This document shows positions 56,099 to 64,000 of a stretch of 64,000 bases of DNA, in pieces (within the stretch, counting starts at the first letter, position 1; every line of letters begins with the position of its first letter). Both the position numbers and the translations under genes were made by a program. Source of the DNA: Pseudonocardia lacus. GTDB taxonomy: Bacteria > Actinomycetota > Actinomycetes > Mycobacteriales > Pseudonocardiaceae. Under the pieces are notes generated by a model. The model was not told where the DNA came from. It saw nothing but the letters and a program-made list of their open reading frames with translations, and did no database searches. The stretch lies in contig NZ_JAHDTH010000004.1 in the NCBI RefSeq assembly GCF_018531445.1, positions 26,092-90,091 of the forward strand. The letters run 5' to 3'.

Positions 56099-56290
56099 AT
56101 GAAGGTCGTGGTCGACTTCGATCTGTGCGAGTCCAACGCCGTCTGCATGGGGATCGCCCCCGAGGTGTTCGAGGTGCGTGATGACGACTACCTCTACATC
56201 CTCGACGAGAACCCCCCGGAGGCGCTGCGCCCCAAGCTGGAGCAGGCCGTAGCGGGCTGCCCGCGCGCGGCCATCCGCCTCGAAGGCTGA
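56099..56290 (+). CDS. Small 3Fe-4S-type ferredoxin
   Basis: A 63-residue ferredoxin. Cluster ligands are Cys in 'CESNAVC' (residues about 10 and 16) and 'GCPRAAI' (about residue 55). The position between the first two Cys that is Cys in 4Fe-4S proteins is Asn, the variant type known from actinobacterial ferredoxins that serve cytochromes P450. No P450 or ferredoxin reductase gene is in the window. ATG 56099 gives the usual length; ATG 56091 is out of frame. Confidence 0.9.
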   Translation: MKVVVDFDLCESNAVCMGIAPEVFEVRDDDYLYILDENPPEALRPKLEQAVAGCPRAAIRLEG

Positions 56291-56334
56291 TCCGTCCGGC
56301 GCCGGTGGCGCCGCGCGGTGTCCCGGGCTCCCTG

Positions 56335-56389
56335 GTTCAGGAAAGCCACGATGCTGCCCGCAGAGTTCAGCATCGTGGCTTTCCTGAAC
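56335..56389. repeat. Family B palindrome, copy 2
   Basis: A perfect 22-bp stem identical to the copy at 20348; the 55-base elements differ at one loop base. It lies 45 bases after the ferredoxin stop and ahead of the acyl-CoA ligase leader. Likely terminator and dispersed repeat. Confidence 0.85.
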
Positions 56390-56466
56390 TCTGGACGGGG
56401 GTGGTTGCCCGGCGGGCGGGCAGGGCTGAGGATCAGCGGAGACCTGCCGCACGCCGAGGAGAGCCG

Positions 56467-58086
56467 ATGACCGCCGCCGAGAACGCCGTCTGGAACACCC
56501 CGCTGACCCCGCTGGCGTTCCTGGACCGCTCGGCGCAGGTCTTCCCCGACCGCACCGCGATCGTCTACGGCGAGCGCCGCCACACCTACGCCGAGTTCGC
56601 CGCCGAGGTGAACCGGGTGGCGCACGCGCTGCGCGGCTCCGGGATCTCGCGCGGCGACCGGGTGGCCTACCTGCTGCCCAACGTCCCGGAGATGCTGGTG
56701 GCGCACTTCGCGGTGCCGCTGGCCGGGGCGGTGCTGGTCGCCATCAACACCCGGCTGTCCACCGACGAGGTGCGCTACATCCTCGACCACTCCGGGGCCA
56801 AGCTGCTGGTCGTCGACGCCGCGCTGCACCCCACGGTCGCCCCGGTCGCCGGCGCGCTGAAGACCGTGGAGGAAATCATCACGGTGATCGACCCGGTCAG
56901 CCCGGGCGACGGCACCGGCAGCGGCGTCACCTACGACGACCTGCTCGCCCGCGGCAACGACGAGCCGCTGCCGTGGACGGTGGCCGACGAGACGGCGAAC
57001 ATCTCGATCAACTACACGTCCGGCACGACCGGGCGCCCCAAGGGCGTCATGTACTCCCACCGCGGCGCCTACCTGAACTCGTTCGGCGAGGTGGTGCACT
57101 CCGGGCACACGTTCGACAGCGTCTACCTGTGGACGCTGCCGATGTTCCACTGCAACGGCTGGTGCACCCCGTGGGCGATCACCGCGGTCGGCGGCACGCA
57201 CGTCTGCCTGCGAGAGGTGCGCGGCGACACCATCTGGCAGCTGATCACCGAGCACGGCGTGACGCACCTGAACGGGGCCCCCACCGTCGTCACGACGATC
57301 CTGCGCGCGCCGGAGGCCGTCGCGCTGGACAAGCCCATCACCATCACCACCGCGGGCGCCCCGCCCGCGCCGACGACGATCGCGCACGCCGAGCGGATGG
57401 GCTTCCGGATCGTGCACGTCTACGGGCTCACCGAGACCTACGGCCCGTACTCGGTCAACCAGTTCCAGCGCGAGTGGGCCGACCTCGAGGTCGACGAGCG
57501 GGCCCGGTTGCAGGCCCGCCAGGGCGTCGGGATGGTCTGCGCCGACCAGCTGCGCGTGGTCGACGCCGACATGAACGACGTGCCGGCCGACGCGACCACC
57601 ATGGGCGAGGTCGTCATGCGCGGCAACAACGTCATGCTCGGCTACTACGACGACCCCGCCGCCACCGAGAAGGCCTTCGAGGGCGGCTGGTTCCACTCCG
57701 GCGACCTGGGCGTCCTGCACCCCGACGGCTACGTCGAGCTGCGCGACCGGGCCAAGGACGTGGTGGTCTCCGGCGGGGAGAACATCTCGACCATCGAGGT
57801 GGAGCAGGCCATCGTCAGCCACCCCGCCGTGCTGGAGGCCGCCGTGATCGGCGTCCCCGACGAGCAGTGGGGCGAGCGGCCCAAGGCGTTCGTGGTGCTC
57901 GCGCCCGACCAGCGGGCCACCGGCGAGGAGCTCATCGAGCACGTCAGGACCAGGATCGCCCGGTACAAGGCGCCGCGCGAGGTCGAGCTGGTCGAGGCGC
58001 TGCCCAAGACCTCCACCGGCAAGGTGCAGAAGTTCGAGCTGCGCGAACGCGAGTGGGCCGGGCAGACCAGCCGCATCCGGGGATGA
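56467..58086 (+). CDS. Medium/long-chain acyl-CoA ligase
   Basis: A 539-residue AMP-forming ligase. Motifs: 'INYTSGTTGRPKGVMYSHRG' (P-loop), 'PMFHCNGWCTPWA' and 'HVYGLTETYGP' (acyl pocket and adenine site), 'GWFHSGDLGVLHPDGYVELR' (hinge Asp), and 'PKTSTGKVQKFELR' (catalytic Lys). The 'MFHCNGW' motif marks the medium-chain FadD/DmdB-like subfamily. ATG 56467 with GGAG upstream. The next gene overlaps its end by four bases, so the two are one operon. Confidence 0.9.
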   Translation: MTAAENAVWNTPLTPLAFLDRSAQVFPDRTAIVYGERRHTYAEFAAEVNRVAHALRGSGISRGDRVAYLLPNVPEMLVAHFAVPLAGAVLVAINTRLSTDEVRYILDHSGAKLLVVDAALHPTVAPVAGALKTVEEIITVIDPVSPGDGTGSGVTYDDLLARGNDEPLPWTVADETANISINYTSGTTGRPKGVMYSHRGAYLNSFGEVVHSGHTFDSVYLWTLPMFHCNGWCTPWAITAVGGTHVCLREVRGDTIWQLITEHGVTHLNGAPTVVTTILRAPEAVALDKPITITTAGAPPAPTTIAHAERMGFRIVHVYGLTETYGPYSVNQFQREWADLEVDERARLQARQGVGMVCADQLRVVDADMNDVPADATTMGEVVMRGNNVMLGYYDDPAATEKAFEGGWFHSGDLGVLHPDGYVELRDRAKDVVVSGGENISTIEVEQAIVSHPAVLEAAVIGVPDEQWGERPKAFVVLAPDQRATGEELIEHVRTRIARYKAPREVELVEALPKTSTGKVQKFELREREWAGQTSRIRG

Positions 58087-58934
58087 CCGACACCTGGGCG
58101 GAGGTCGCCGACCGGGTGTTCGTCCGCCGGCACCGCAGCCTCGACCTCAACGTCGTGCTGGTCGTCGGCGACGGGGCCTGCCTCGTCGTCGACACCCGGT
58201 CCGACGAGGTCGAGGGCGCCGAGCTGGCCGCCGCCGTCCGGGCCGTCAGCCCGCACCCGTGGACGGTGGTCAACACCCACTTCCACTACGACCACGCCTT
58301 CGGCAACGCCGCCTTCCGGCCGGCCGAGATCTGGGGCCACGAGCGCTGCGGCGAGGTGCTGCGGGGCCCGGAGGGCGAGCGGATGCGGGAGCGGATCGTG
58401 CGGCGCTACCGGGAGGCGGGCGAGTCCGCCGCCGCGGACCGGATCGACGCGGCCGAACTGGTCGCCCCCGACCGGATCGTCGCCGAGGCCGCCGACCTCG
58501 ACATCGGCGGGCGCGCGGTGCAGCTGCGCCACCTCGGCCGCGGCCACACCGACAGCGACCTGGTGGTGCTGGTGCCCGACGCCGACGTCCTGCTGGCCGG
58601 CGACCTGGTCGAGGAGGGGGCGCCGCCGCAGTTCGGCGACGGCTTCCCCTTGGAGTGGCCGGCCACGATGGACGCGATCGCCGAGCTGGCCACCGGGTCG
58701 GTGGTGCCGGGGCACGGCGCCGTCGTCGACGCGGGGTTCGTGCGCGAGCAGCGCGGCGAGCTGGCCCGGCTCGCCGCCGCGGCCCGGGCCGGGCACGCCG
58801 ACGGCCGCCCGGCCGCGGACGTCGCGCGCGAGCTGCCCTACTTCGGCGGGTTCGCGCTGCCGGCCGTCCGACGCGCCTACCTGCACCTGACCGACGAGGG
58901 GATCCGGTCACACGTGCGGCCGACCGGCGGGTAG
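58083..58934 (+). CDS. Metallo-beta-lactamase-fold hydrolase
   Basis: A 283-residue protein with the metal motif 'NTHFHYDHAFGN' (HxHxDH) at about residues 62-73, the bridging Asp in 'VLLAGDLVEEG', and His in 'VVPGHGAVVD'. 'HLGRGHTDSDLVVLVP' carries the third His region. The ATG overlaps the ligase stop. Its link to the ligase suggests a thioesterase-like or lactonase-like step on the same pathway, which is inference. Confidence 0.9.
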   Translation: MTDTWAEVADRVFVRRHRSLDLNVVLVVGDGACLVVDTRSDEVEGAELAAAVRAVSPHPWTVVNTHFHYDHAFGNAAFRPAEIWGHERCGEVLRGPEGERMRERIVRRYREAGESAAADRIDAAELVAPDRIVAEAADLDIGGRAVQLRHLGRGHTDSDLVVLVPDADVLLAGDLVEEGAPPQFGDGFPLEWPATMDAIAELATGSVVPGHGAVVDAGFVREQRGELARLAAAARAGHADGRPAADVARELPYFGGFALPAVRRAYLHLTDEGIRSHVRPTGG

Positions 58935-58952
58935 TCCGTTAGCGTTGCTCAT

Positions 58953-60128
58953 ATGTCCCGAGCCGGTCGGGCCGCGGCGGGAGCGGTCACCACCACGACC
59001 GTCTGCACGCTCCCCGTCTTCCTGACCGGAGGGCTGGCCGTGCAGATCTCCGCCGAGCTCGGCTTCGACCCGGCCGGCTTGGGACTCGTCGTCGCGCTGT
59101 TCTTCGCGGTCAGCGCGCTCGCCTCGCTGCCCAGCGGGTGGCTCGTCGAGCGGTTCGGGTCGGTGCCCACCAGCCGGGCAGCCGTCGTCGGGGCGGCGCT
59201 GGTGATGACCGCGCTGGCCACCCTGGCCCGGTCCTACGCCGCGCTCGTGGTGATCCTGCTGTGCGGGGCGTGGTGCAACGTGCTGGGCCAGCTCGCCTCC
59301 AACATGACGCTGGCCCGCTACGTGCCGGCGGAGCGGCTGGGGCTGTCGTTCGGGGTCAAGCAGTCGGCCATCCCGCTGGCCACGCTGCTGTCCGGGGCGG
59401 CGGTGCCGGCCGTCGCGCTGACCGTCGGCTGGCGGTGGGCGTACGCGATCGGCGCCGTCCTGGCGCTCGCCGCGCTGCCGCTGACGCCCCGGGAGAGCAT
59501 CCGGCGCGAGCGCACGGCCGCCGACGGCGAGCTGGCCACCGCCGCGCTGTCGGTGATCGGGATCGCGGCCGGGCTGGCCGCCGCGGCGTCCAGCGCGTTG
59601 GGGATCTTCCTGGTGGCCTCGGCGGTCGACCGCGGCGTGGACGCCGGTCTGGCCGGGCTGACCCTGACCCTGGGCAGCGTCGTCGGCCTGGTCCTGCGGC
59701 TGCTGCACGGCTGGGCGGCCGACCGCCGCTCCGGCGGGCACATCGCGGTCGTCGCCGCCAGCCTCCTGCTCGGGGCGGGCGGCCTCGCGCTGCTGGCCGC
59801 GCCCGGCGCCGTGGCGCTGGTCCTCGGCACGGTGCTGGGGTTCGGCCTGGGCTGGGCGTGGCCGGGGCTGCTGCAGTTCGCGGTGGTCCGGCTCAACCCG
59901 TCGGCGCCGGCGGCGGCGACGTCGATCGTGCAGGTCGGGGTGTACGGCGGCGGCTTCGCGGGGCCGATCGGCTTCGGCTTCCTGGCCACCCACCTGTCCT
60001 TCCCGGCCGCCTGGCTGATCGGCGCGGGCACGATGCTGGTGGCCGCGGCGCTGATGGTCGTCGGGCGGCGGATGCTGGTCGCGCACCGCGTGGCCCAGGG
60101 GGCCGGCGCCGCGGCTCAGCCCTCCTGA
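58953..60128 (+). CDS. MFS transporter
   Basis: A 391-residue carrier with 12 helices. 'SGWLVERFGSVPTSRAAVVG' is the loop 2-3 motif, and 'FGVKQSAIPLATLLSG' in helix 5 has the Lys-Gln of CynX/NimT-like carriers of small anions or nitroimidazoles. TAGCGT at 58940-58945 is seven bases before ATG, so it likely has its own leaderless transcript, although the MBL gene ends only 18 bases upstream. Its 3' end overlaps pncC tail to tail by 13 bases. Confidence 0.87.
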   Translation: MSRAGRAAAGAVTTTTVCTLPVFLTGGLAVQISAELGFDPAGLGLVVALFFAVSALASLPSGWLVERFGSVPTSRAAVVGAALVMTALATLARSYAALVVILLCGAWCNVLGQLASNMTLARYVPAERLGLSFGVKQSAIPLATLLSGAAVPAVALTVGWRWAYAIGAVLALAALPLTPRESIRRERTAADGELATAALSVIGIAAGLAAAASSALGIFLVASAVDRGVDAGLAGLTLTLGSVVGLVLRLLHGWAADRRSGGHIAVVAASLLLGAGGLALLAAPGAVALVLGTVLGFGLGWAWPGLLQFAVVRLNPSAPAAATSIVQVGVYGGGFAGPIGFGFLATHLSFPAAWLIGAGTMLVAAALMVVGRRMLVAHRVAQGAGAAAQPS

Positions 60129-60607
60129 GCTTCGAGGTAGGCGACCAGGGCGTCCAGGGCCGCGGTGGTGGACGCGCTGAGCACCTCCATCGGCTCGTCG
60201 CCGTCGAACTGCAGCCGGACGACCCGGTGGTGGTCCTCGGCGTCGACGGCGAGGAACACCGTGCCCGGCTCGCGGCCGTCCTGCGCGGAGGGCCCGCCGG
60301 CCCCGGTGACCGCGACGGCCACGTCGGCCAGCAGCATCTCCCGGGTGCGGCGGGCCATGGCGCTGGCCGCCTCCGCGTGCACGACCTCCTCGGTGGGCAC
60401 GCCCAGCAGCTCGTGCTTGACCTCCGTCGAGTAGGCGACGATCGCGCCCCGGTACCACTGGCTGGCCTGCTCGGCGGCGGCCAGCGCGGTCGAGATCTGG
60501 CCGCCGGTCAAGGACTCGGCGACGGCCACCGTCAGCCCGCGCCGCCCGGCCAGCTCGGCCACCCGGGCCGCGGCCCGCTCGTCGCGCGTCGTCACTGTTG
60601 ATTCCAC
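60116..60607 (-). CDS. pncC: Nicotinamide-nucleotide amidohydrolase (CinA C-terminal type)
   Basis: A 163-residue stand-alone CinA C-terminal domain that deamidates NMN to nicotinate mononucleotide in NAD salvage. 'VAVAESLTGGQISTALAA' has the catalytic Ser, 'GAIVAYSTEVKHELLGV' contains the active-site Tyr and Lys, and 'AVTGAGGPSAQDGREPGTVF' is the Gly-rich loop. GTG 60607. It overlaps the MFS gene by 13 bases at the stops. Confidence 0.92.
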   Translation of the reverse strand: MESTVTTRDERAAARVAELAGRRGLTVAVAESLTGGQISTALAAAEQASQWYRGAIVAYSTEVKHELLGVPTEEVVHAEAASAMARRTREMLLADVAVAVTGAGGPSAQDGREPGTVFLAVDAEDHHRVVRLQFDGDEPMEVLSASTTAALDALVAYLEAQEG

Positions 60608-60635
60608 CCGGCGCCCGTACCCGGATGCGGCCTCT

Positions 60636-61463
60636 CTATGCCGCGAGCCGCCCGGCCAGGGAGATCGCGTCGTGGGGCGCGTGGACCTTGGCGTCGTTGT
60701 CGAAGTAGGCGACGACGTCGAGGCCGTCGTCGCGCCAGCCCCGCATCCGCTCGGCCATCGCGTCCAGCGCGTCCGGCGGGTACCCGCCGGCGTACAGCTC
60801 GCCGTAGCCGTGCATCCGCAGGTAGACCAGGTCGGAGGTGACCTGGTCGAACGTCGGCCAGGTCCCGGCCGAGTCGGCGATCACCGTGGCCACCCCCTGC
60901 TCGCGCAGGAGCGCGGCGAACCCGGGGTCGTGGAAGCTCTCGTGGCGCGGCTCGACGGCGTGCCGGATCGGCCGGTCGGCGTCGGTGGTCAGGTGGTTGC
61001 GGCCCACCAGCCGCTCGTCGTGCCCGGCGGCCAGCTCCGCGGCGGCCGCGGTGCTGCGCGGCAGCTGCTCCAGGAAGCCGCCCAGCTTGTCGGCGTCGAA
61101 CCGCATCCGCGGCGGCAGCTGCCACAGCACCGGGCCGAGCTTGGGCCCGAGCGCCAGCACGCCGGAGGCGAAGAAGTTGGCCAGCGGCGTGCCGACGTCG
61201 CGCAGCTGCTTCATGTGCGTGACGAACCGCGGCCCCTTCACCGCGAACAGGAAGTCCTCCGGGGTGCGCCGGGCCCACGCGGCGAAGCTCTCCGGGCGCT
61301 GCAGCGAGTAGAACGAGCCGTTGATCTCGACGGTGTCCACCAGCCCGGACAGGTGCTCCAGCTCGAGGCGCTGGGGCAGCCCCGGCGGGTAGAAGACGCC
61401 GCGCCACGGCGGGTAGAGCCACCCCGAGGTGCCGATCCTGACCCGTGCCACCCGGGTGAGCAT
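60636..61463 (-). CDS. DUF72 protein
   Basis: A 275-residue TIM-barrel protein of the DUF72 (YecE-like) family. 'VRIGTSGWLYPPWRGVFYP' opens the barrel, 'VEINGSFYSLQRPESFAAWA' has the conserved Asn and Tyr, 'FAVKGPRFVTHMKQLRDV' follows, and 'YLRMHGYGELYAGGY' with 'VVAYFDNDAKVHAPHDAISL' closes it. The catalytic role is unknown. ATG 61463; GTG starts further in are possible. It is divergent from the beta-lactamase-fold gene by 25 bases. Confidence 0.88.
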   Translation of the reverse strand: MLTRVARVRIGTSGWLYPPWRGVFYPPGLPQRLELEHLSGLVDTVEINGSFYSLQRPESFAAWARRTPEDFLFAVKGPRFVTHMKQLRDVGTPLANFFASGVLALGPKLGPVLWQLPPRMRFDADKLGGFLEQLPRSTAAAAELAAGHDERLVGRNHLTTDADRPIRHAVEPRHESFHDPGFAALLREQGVATVIADSAGTWPTFDQVTSDLVYLRMHGYGELYAGGYPPDALDAMAERMRGWRDDGLDVVAYFDNDAKVHAPHDAISLAGRLAA

Positions 61464-61488
61464 TCCAGCGGCGGGGCAGGATGGCCGG

Positions 61489-62334
61489 GTGGACGCAGCA
61501 GCGCTCGGGAAGGCCGCGCGGACGGCGCTCGACTGGCCGGTGGACAACGTGGCGGTGGCCGTGGTCGGGGCGGACGGCGCGGTACTGGCCGACGCCGGGG
61601 AGCCCGACCGGGTGTTCCGGCTGGCCTCGGTGACCAAGCTCCTCACCGCCTACGCCACGCTCGTCGCGGTCGAGGAGGGCGCCGTCGAGTGGGACACCCC
61701 GGCCGGTCCCCCCGGATCGACCGTGCGCCACCTCGCGGCGCACGCCTCCGGCCTGCCGTTCGAGGCCGGGGCCAGCGAGCTGCGGGTGCAGGCCGAGCCG
61801 GGCGCCCGGCGGATCTACTCCAACACCGGGTTCGAGGTGCTGGCCGCCGCCATCGCCGCGGCCGCCGGCATGGCGTTCGCCGACTACCTGCACGAGGCCG
61901 TCTGCGTCCCGCTCGACCTGGCCGCCACCCGGCTGGAGGGCTCGGCCGGCGCCGGTGCCGTCTCCACCGGCGCCGACCTGGTCCGGTTCGCCGCCGAGCT
62001 GCAGGCCCCGACGCTCGTCCACCCCGACACGCTGCGCGAGGCCACCCGCGTCGCGTTCCCCGATCTCCCCGGCGTGCTCCCCGGCTTCGGCCGGCAGAAC
62101 CCCAACGACTGGGGGCTGGGCTTCGAGCTGCGCGACGGCAAGTCCCCGCACTGGACGGGCTCGGCCAGCTCGCCGTCGACGTTCGGGCACTTCGGCCAGT
62201 CCGGCACGTTCCTGTGGGTCGACCCGGACGCCGCGGTGGCGGCGGTCGCGCTGACCGACCGCGACTTCGGGGAGTGGGCGCAGCGGGCCTGGCCGGCGTG
62301 GACCGATGCCGTGCTGGCCGCGCTGCGGGGCTGA
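61489..62334 (+). CDS. Beta-lactamase-fold serine hydrolase
   Basis: A 281-residue protein of the class C beta-lactamase/esterase superfamily. The SxxK motif is 'ASVTKLLTAYATLVAVEEG' (about residue 47), the YxN motif is 'RIYSNTGFEVL', and a KTG-like triad region is 'GHFGQSGTFLWVDP'. 'VRHLAAHASGLPFE' is the usual loop after the first motif. There is no signal peptide, so it acts in the cytoplasm, as an esterase or peptidase rather than as a resistance enzyme. GTG 61489. Confidence 0.85.
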   Translation: MDAAALGKAARTALDWPVDNVAVAVVGADGAVLADAGEPDRVFRLASVTKLLTAYATLVAVEEGAVEWDTPAGPPGSTVRHLAAHASGLPFEAGASELRVQAEPGARRIYSNTGFEVLAAAIAAAAGMAFADYLHEAVCVPLDLAATRLEGSAGAGAVSTGADLVRFAAELQAPTLVHPDTLREATRVAFPDLPGVLPGFGRQNPNDWGLGFELRDGKSPHWTGSASSPSTFGHFGQSGTFLWVDPDAAVAAVALTDRDFGEWAQRAWPAWTDAVLAALRG

Positions 62335-62338
62335 CCGG

Positions 62339-63079
62339 TCAGCCGCCCGCACGGGGGAGGTCGACGCCGGGCGGGAGCTTCAGGGTCGCCGTCGGCGAGG
62401 CGACCGCGCCGGTGAGGTCGACGTCGGCGACCTCGATCCACCGCAGGTCGGCGAAGTCGGCGACGACGCACCCGCCCAACCCGGTCGCTCCGAGCAGCCG
62501 GGCGTCCTGCAGGGAGAGGCCGCCGGTAGGCGTTGGGCGGTGAGCCGCACCTGGCGCTCCCGGTCCTCGGCGGCCTCCGCGTCCGACACCCGCGCGCCGG
62601 TCGGATCGGCGAAGTCGTTGCGGTCGATGTCGGCGGCGGTGCCCTCGTAGGCCCGGTGGAAGAAGGGACGCCGCAGGTAGGCGCAGAGGACGTCGACGAC
62701 CGTCTGGGCGTACGCCGGGTTCGCGCGGGCCGGCCCGGCCAGCGCGTGCATCGCCCCGAGGCGCACCTGGTCGGCCTCGTTGCCGAGCATCTCGATCGAC
62801 CGCGCGAACCGCTCGTTGGTCACCCGGTCGCCCTCCAGGCGCAGCCGGTCCTCCTCGACGCCCTGGCGCGCCTCCTCGGTCCGCCGGCGGCGGTCGTTGA
62901 GCCACAGCGCGTAGAGCGCCACCACGGAGGCGCCGGCCACGCCGCCGGTGCGCAGGCCCTCCGACAGGCCGGCGGCGGGGCACTGGCACCGCGGCGGTGA
63001 TCCCGGCGGTCACGGCGATCGCGGCGGCGATGGTCCCGGCCAGCACAGCGCCCTGTCGTCGACGGGTCGGTTCGGCCAC
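62339..63079 (-). pseudogene. Frameshifted membrane protein of the pentapeptide-repeat type
   Basis: Coding sense continues across three segments in two frames. From ATG 63079 a helix 'GAVLAGTIAAAIAVTAG' runs in one frame. From about 62985 to 62545 the second frame reads 'LRTGGVAGASVVALYALWLN', 'RFARSIEMLGNEADQVRLGA' and 'TVVDVLCAYLRRPF'. From about 62525 to the stop at 62339 it returns to the first frame with 'LQDARLLGATGLGGCVVADF'. This order is that of actinobacterial membrane proteins with a helical domain before pentapeptide repeats. Two frameshifts, or base errors in the assembly, break it. Confidence 0.7.
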
Positions 63080-63156
63080 CCGGCCATCCTGGTGGCGGTG
63101 CCGGAAATCGGGTGCGCGGGGCGGGAATCATCGGGCAGCCTGGTCCGTTGTGCAGA

Positions 63157-63270
63157 GCGTCCGGACCGGGCGAGCTGTGTCCCCGGGTCTCACATATCAA
63201 GAGCCTTCACGGAATACCGCCTGGCTGGAGCCGTGTCGTGCCGTTCGCCGCGAGGCGACCAGCGCTCGGT
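63157..63270 (+). repeat. Structured repeat, copy 1
   Basis: Contains CTGTGTCCCCGGGTCTCA, a hairpin GGtCTC-acatatcaa-GAGCC, a hairpin CACGG...CCGTG (around 63210-63236), and a CGCC-GCGA-GGCG hairpin closed by a GNRA tetraloop. The same order recurs in copy 2, 169 bases on. Confidence 0.65.
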
Positions 63271-63325
63271 CCGGATGCAGGTCGGGTCCCCGGGAATCTT
63301 CTCGGGCGCCCGACCGTTGGAAGGA

Positions 63326-63440
63326 GTGTCCGGGCCGGGTGACCTGTGTCCCCGGGTCTCATTACGAAGAGCCAGTGCGGAACACCGTTCGGCTGGAGCC
63401 GCACTGTGCCGGCCGCCGCGAGGCGACCAGCACCTGGCTC
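63326..63440 (+). repeat. Structured repeat, copy 2
   Basis: The same order as copy 1: CTGTGTCCCCGGGTCTCA, hairpin GGtCTC-attacgaa-GAGCC, an 8-bp hairpin CAGTGCGG...CCGCACTG, and CGCC-GCGA-GGCG. In the second hairpin two base pairs differ from copy 1 by compensatory changes, supporting an RNA or folded-DNA role. Confidence 0.65.
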
Positions 63441-63592
63441 GGGCACCCATCCACCACGCGACCCGCTCCCCCGAGCCCGCCGCGCCCGGCGCCTCCACCG
63501 CCGTGTGGCGCGGCCGCCAGGGCGGCGCCGCCCCCGACGGCGCCGCCCCCACCAGCCTGCACCGATCGGGGACGCACGGGAGACGAGGGACC

Positions 63593-63853
63593 ATGAAGGG
63601 CGACCGGGTAGAGATCGTCATCGACGCCGGCAGCGGCACCACCCGCACGTACGACGTCACGGCCACGCGCGCGGGCCGCCGCGTCGTGGTCACGCACTCG
63701 CGCGGCACCGTCGAGGTCAGCGAGGTCACGCGCGGTGGCAGCACCGTGCGCACCGCGCGGTTCCTGGCCAACCGGGTCCTCGCGCTCGTCGAGCACCCCG
63801 CGGGCGATGAGCCGACGCCCGACGAAATCACGCCCACCCTGCGCACCGCCTAG
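63593..63853 (+). CDS. Small hypothetical protein
   Basis: An 86-residue protein from ATG 63593 with GAGGGA five bases upstream. It is predicted to be mostly beta strand: 'VEIVIDAGSGTTRTYDVTAT', 'RRVVVTHSRGTVEVSEVTRG' and 'VRTARFLANRVLALVEHP'. No signal peptide, no membrane segment, no family recognised. The Shine-Dalgarno, balanced composition and full-length frame support it as real. Confidence 0.65.
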   Translation: MKGDRVEIVIDAGSGTTRTYDVTATRAGRRVVVTHSRGTVEVSEVTRGGSTVRTARFLANRVLALVEHPAGDEPTPDEITPTLRTA

Positions 63854-63881
63854 CCCGAGTAGAAGGCACACTGCGAGCACG

Positions 63882-64000
63882 ATGTCCCCGACCCGAACCC
63901 GCGCCGACGCGCCCGCGACCGGCCGCGAGGACACCGTGCGGCAGTCCGGTGCCGACCACGCACCCGCCGGGCCCGGCGACCGGTCCGACCGCGCCGAGGA
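63882..64000 (+). CDS. N-terminal fragment of an unknown protein
   Basis: ATG 63882 opens a frame that runs off the right edge after 39 codons. The visible part is hydrophilic and rich in Arg, Asp, Ala and Gly ('ADAPATGREDTVRQSGADH'), with no motif. It could be a disordered N-terminal tail. Coding status is uncertain. Confidence 0.35.
   Translation, partial: MSPTRTRADAPATGREDTVRQSGADHAPAGPGDRSDRAE

Larger units (their letters stand above)
63080..63592. other. 513-base gap carrying a two-copy structured repeat
   Basis: No gene is supported. Two related copies of a 114-base element (63157-63270 and 63326-63440) fill most of it and are listed separately. The last 150 bases are a Pro/Ala-rich GC stretch leading to the small gene at 63593. 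Confidence 0.6.

Noticed and set aside
61489..62334. Beta-lactamase resistance gene
   Set aside because: SxxK and YxN are present, but there is no signal peptide and the KTG motif is not canonical. A cytoplasmic hydrolase is more likely.

Overview
The window is a 64 kb piece of a very GC-rich actinobacterial chromosome, most likely Pseudonocardia or a close relative in the Pseudonocardiaceae. The grounds are the base composition, the many GTG starts, the SepH, DUF2505, DUF2516, DUF2530 and DUF2537 proteins, a mycobacterial-type SerC, an HBHA-like protein, and two blocks whose gene content I remember from the M. tuberculosis Rv0881-Rv0896 and Rv0474-Rv0484c neighbourhoods. It is mostly ordinary chromosome. 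I see no integrase, no insertion sequence and no CRISPR array.

Layout. 1-11,086: DUF998-like fragment, ArsR/SRPBCC pair, ABC-2 exporter, photolyase, citrate synthase gltA, amino-acid permease, MFS/MarR pair and a deazaflavin-type reductase. 11,087-20,325: pdxH, second citrate synthase, a large membrane spermidine-synthase-like protein, a four-gene ABC exporter plus two-component operon, and serC. 20,348-26,501: sepH, DUF2537, a TrmH-type RNA methylase, a glutamate-cysteine-ligase-like enzyme and an MFS carrier. 26,729-32,576: five translationally coupled genes that look like a partial conjugation or type IV secretion module ending in a secreted GH16 glucanase, then a second GH16 gene. 32,672-45,187: an iron-box-like site, DUF2530, SDR, L,D-transpeptidase, murB, DUF2505, purU, a PPOX protein, lon, YbaK, DUF2516, an HBHA-like gene, an XRE regulator and DUF445. 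45,553-50,268: prim-pol-like protein, epimerase, cspA, an MftR-like TetR regulator, a GGDEF protein and three tRNAs (Phe, Asp, Glu). 50,384-64,000: small proteins, a copper-chaperone-like protein, an SGNH hydrolase, two acyl-CoA synthetases, ferredoxin, metallo-hydrolase, MFS, pncC, DUF72, a beta-lactamase-fold hydrolase, a frameshifted gene, a structured two-copy repeat and two small ORFs.

The least ordinary content is between the genes. Three families of short palindromes recur, mainly behind gene 3' ends, with stems of about 10 to 28 bp that look less GC-rich than the surrounding DNA. A 77-bp MIRU-like unit carries a tiny ORF whose start and stop overlap both flanking genes. A two-copy repeat near 63.2-63.4 kb has a hairpin with compensatory base changes, which makes it a candidate structured RNA. 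At least twelve genes have a TANNNT hexamer 5 to 7 bases before the start codon, consistent with leaderless transcription. In two of them, for an ArsR and an XRE regulator, a perfect inverted repeat sits on the promoter.

All functions are read from sequence motifs and remembered family features. No database search was run. Start codons were chosen by Shine-Dalgarno match, leaderless promoter pattern or start/stop overlap, and are uncertain where stated.
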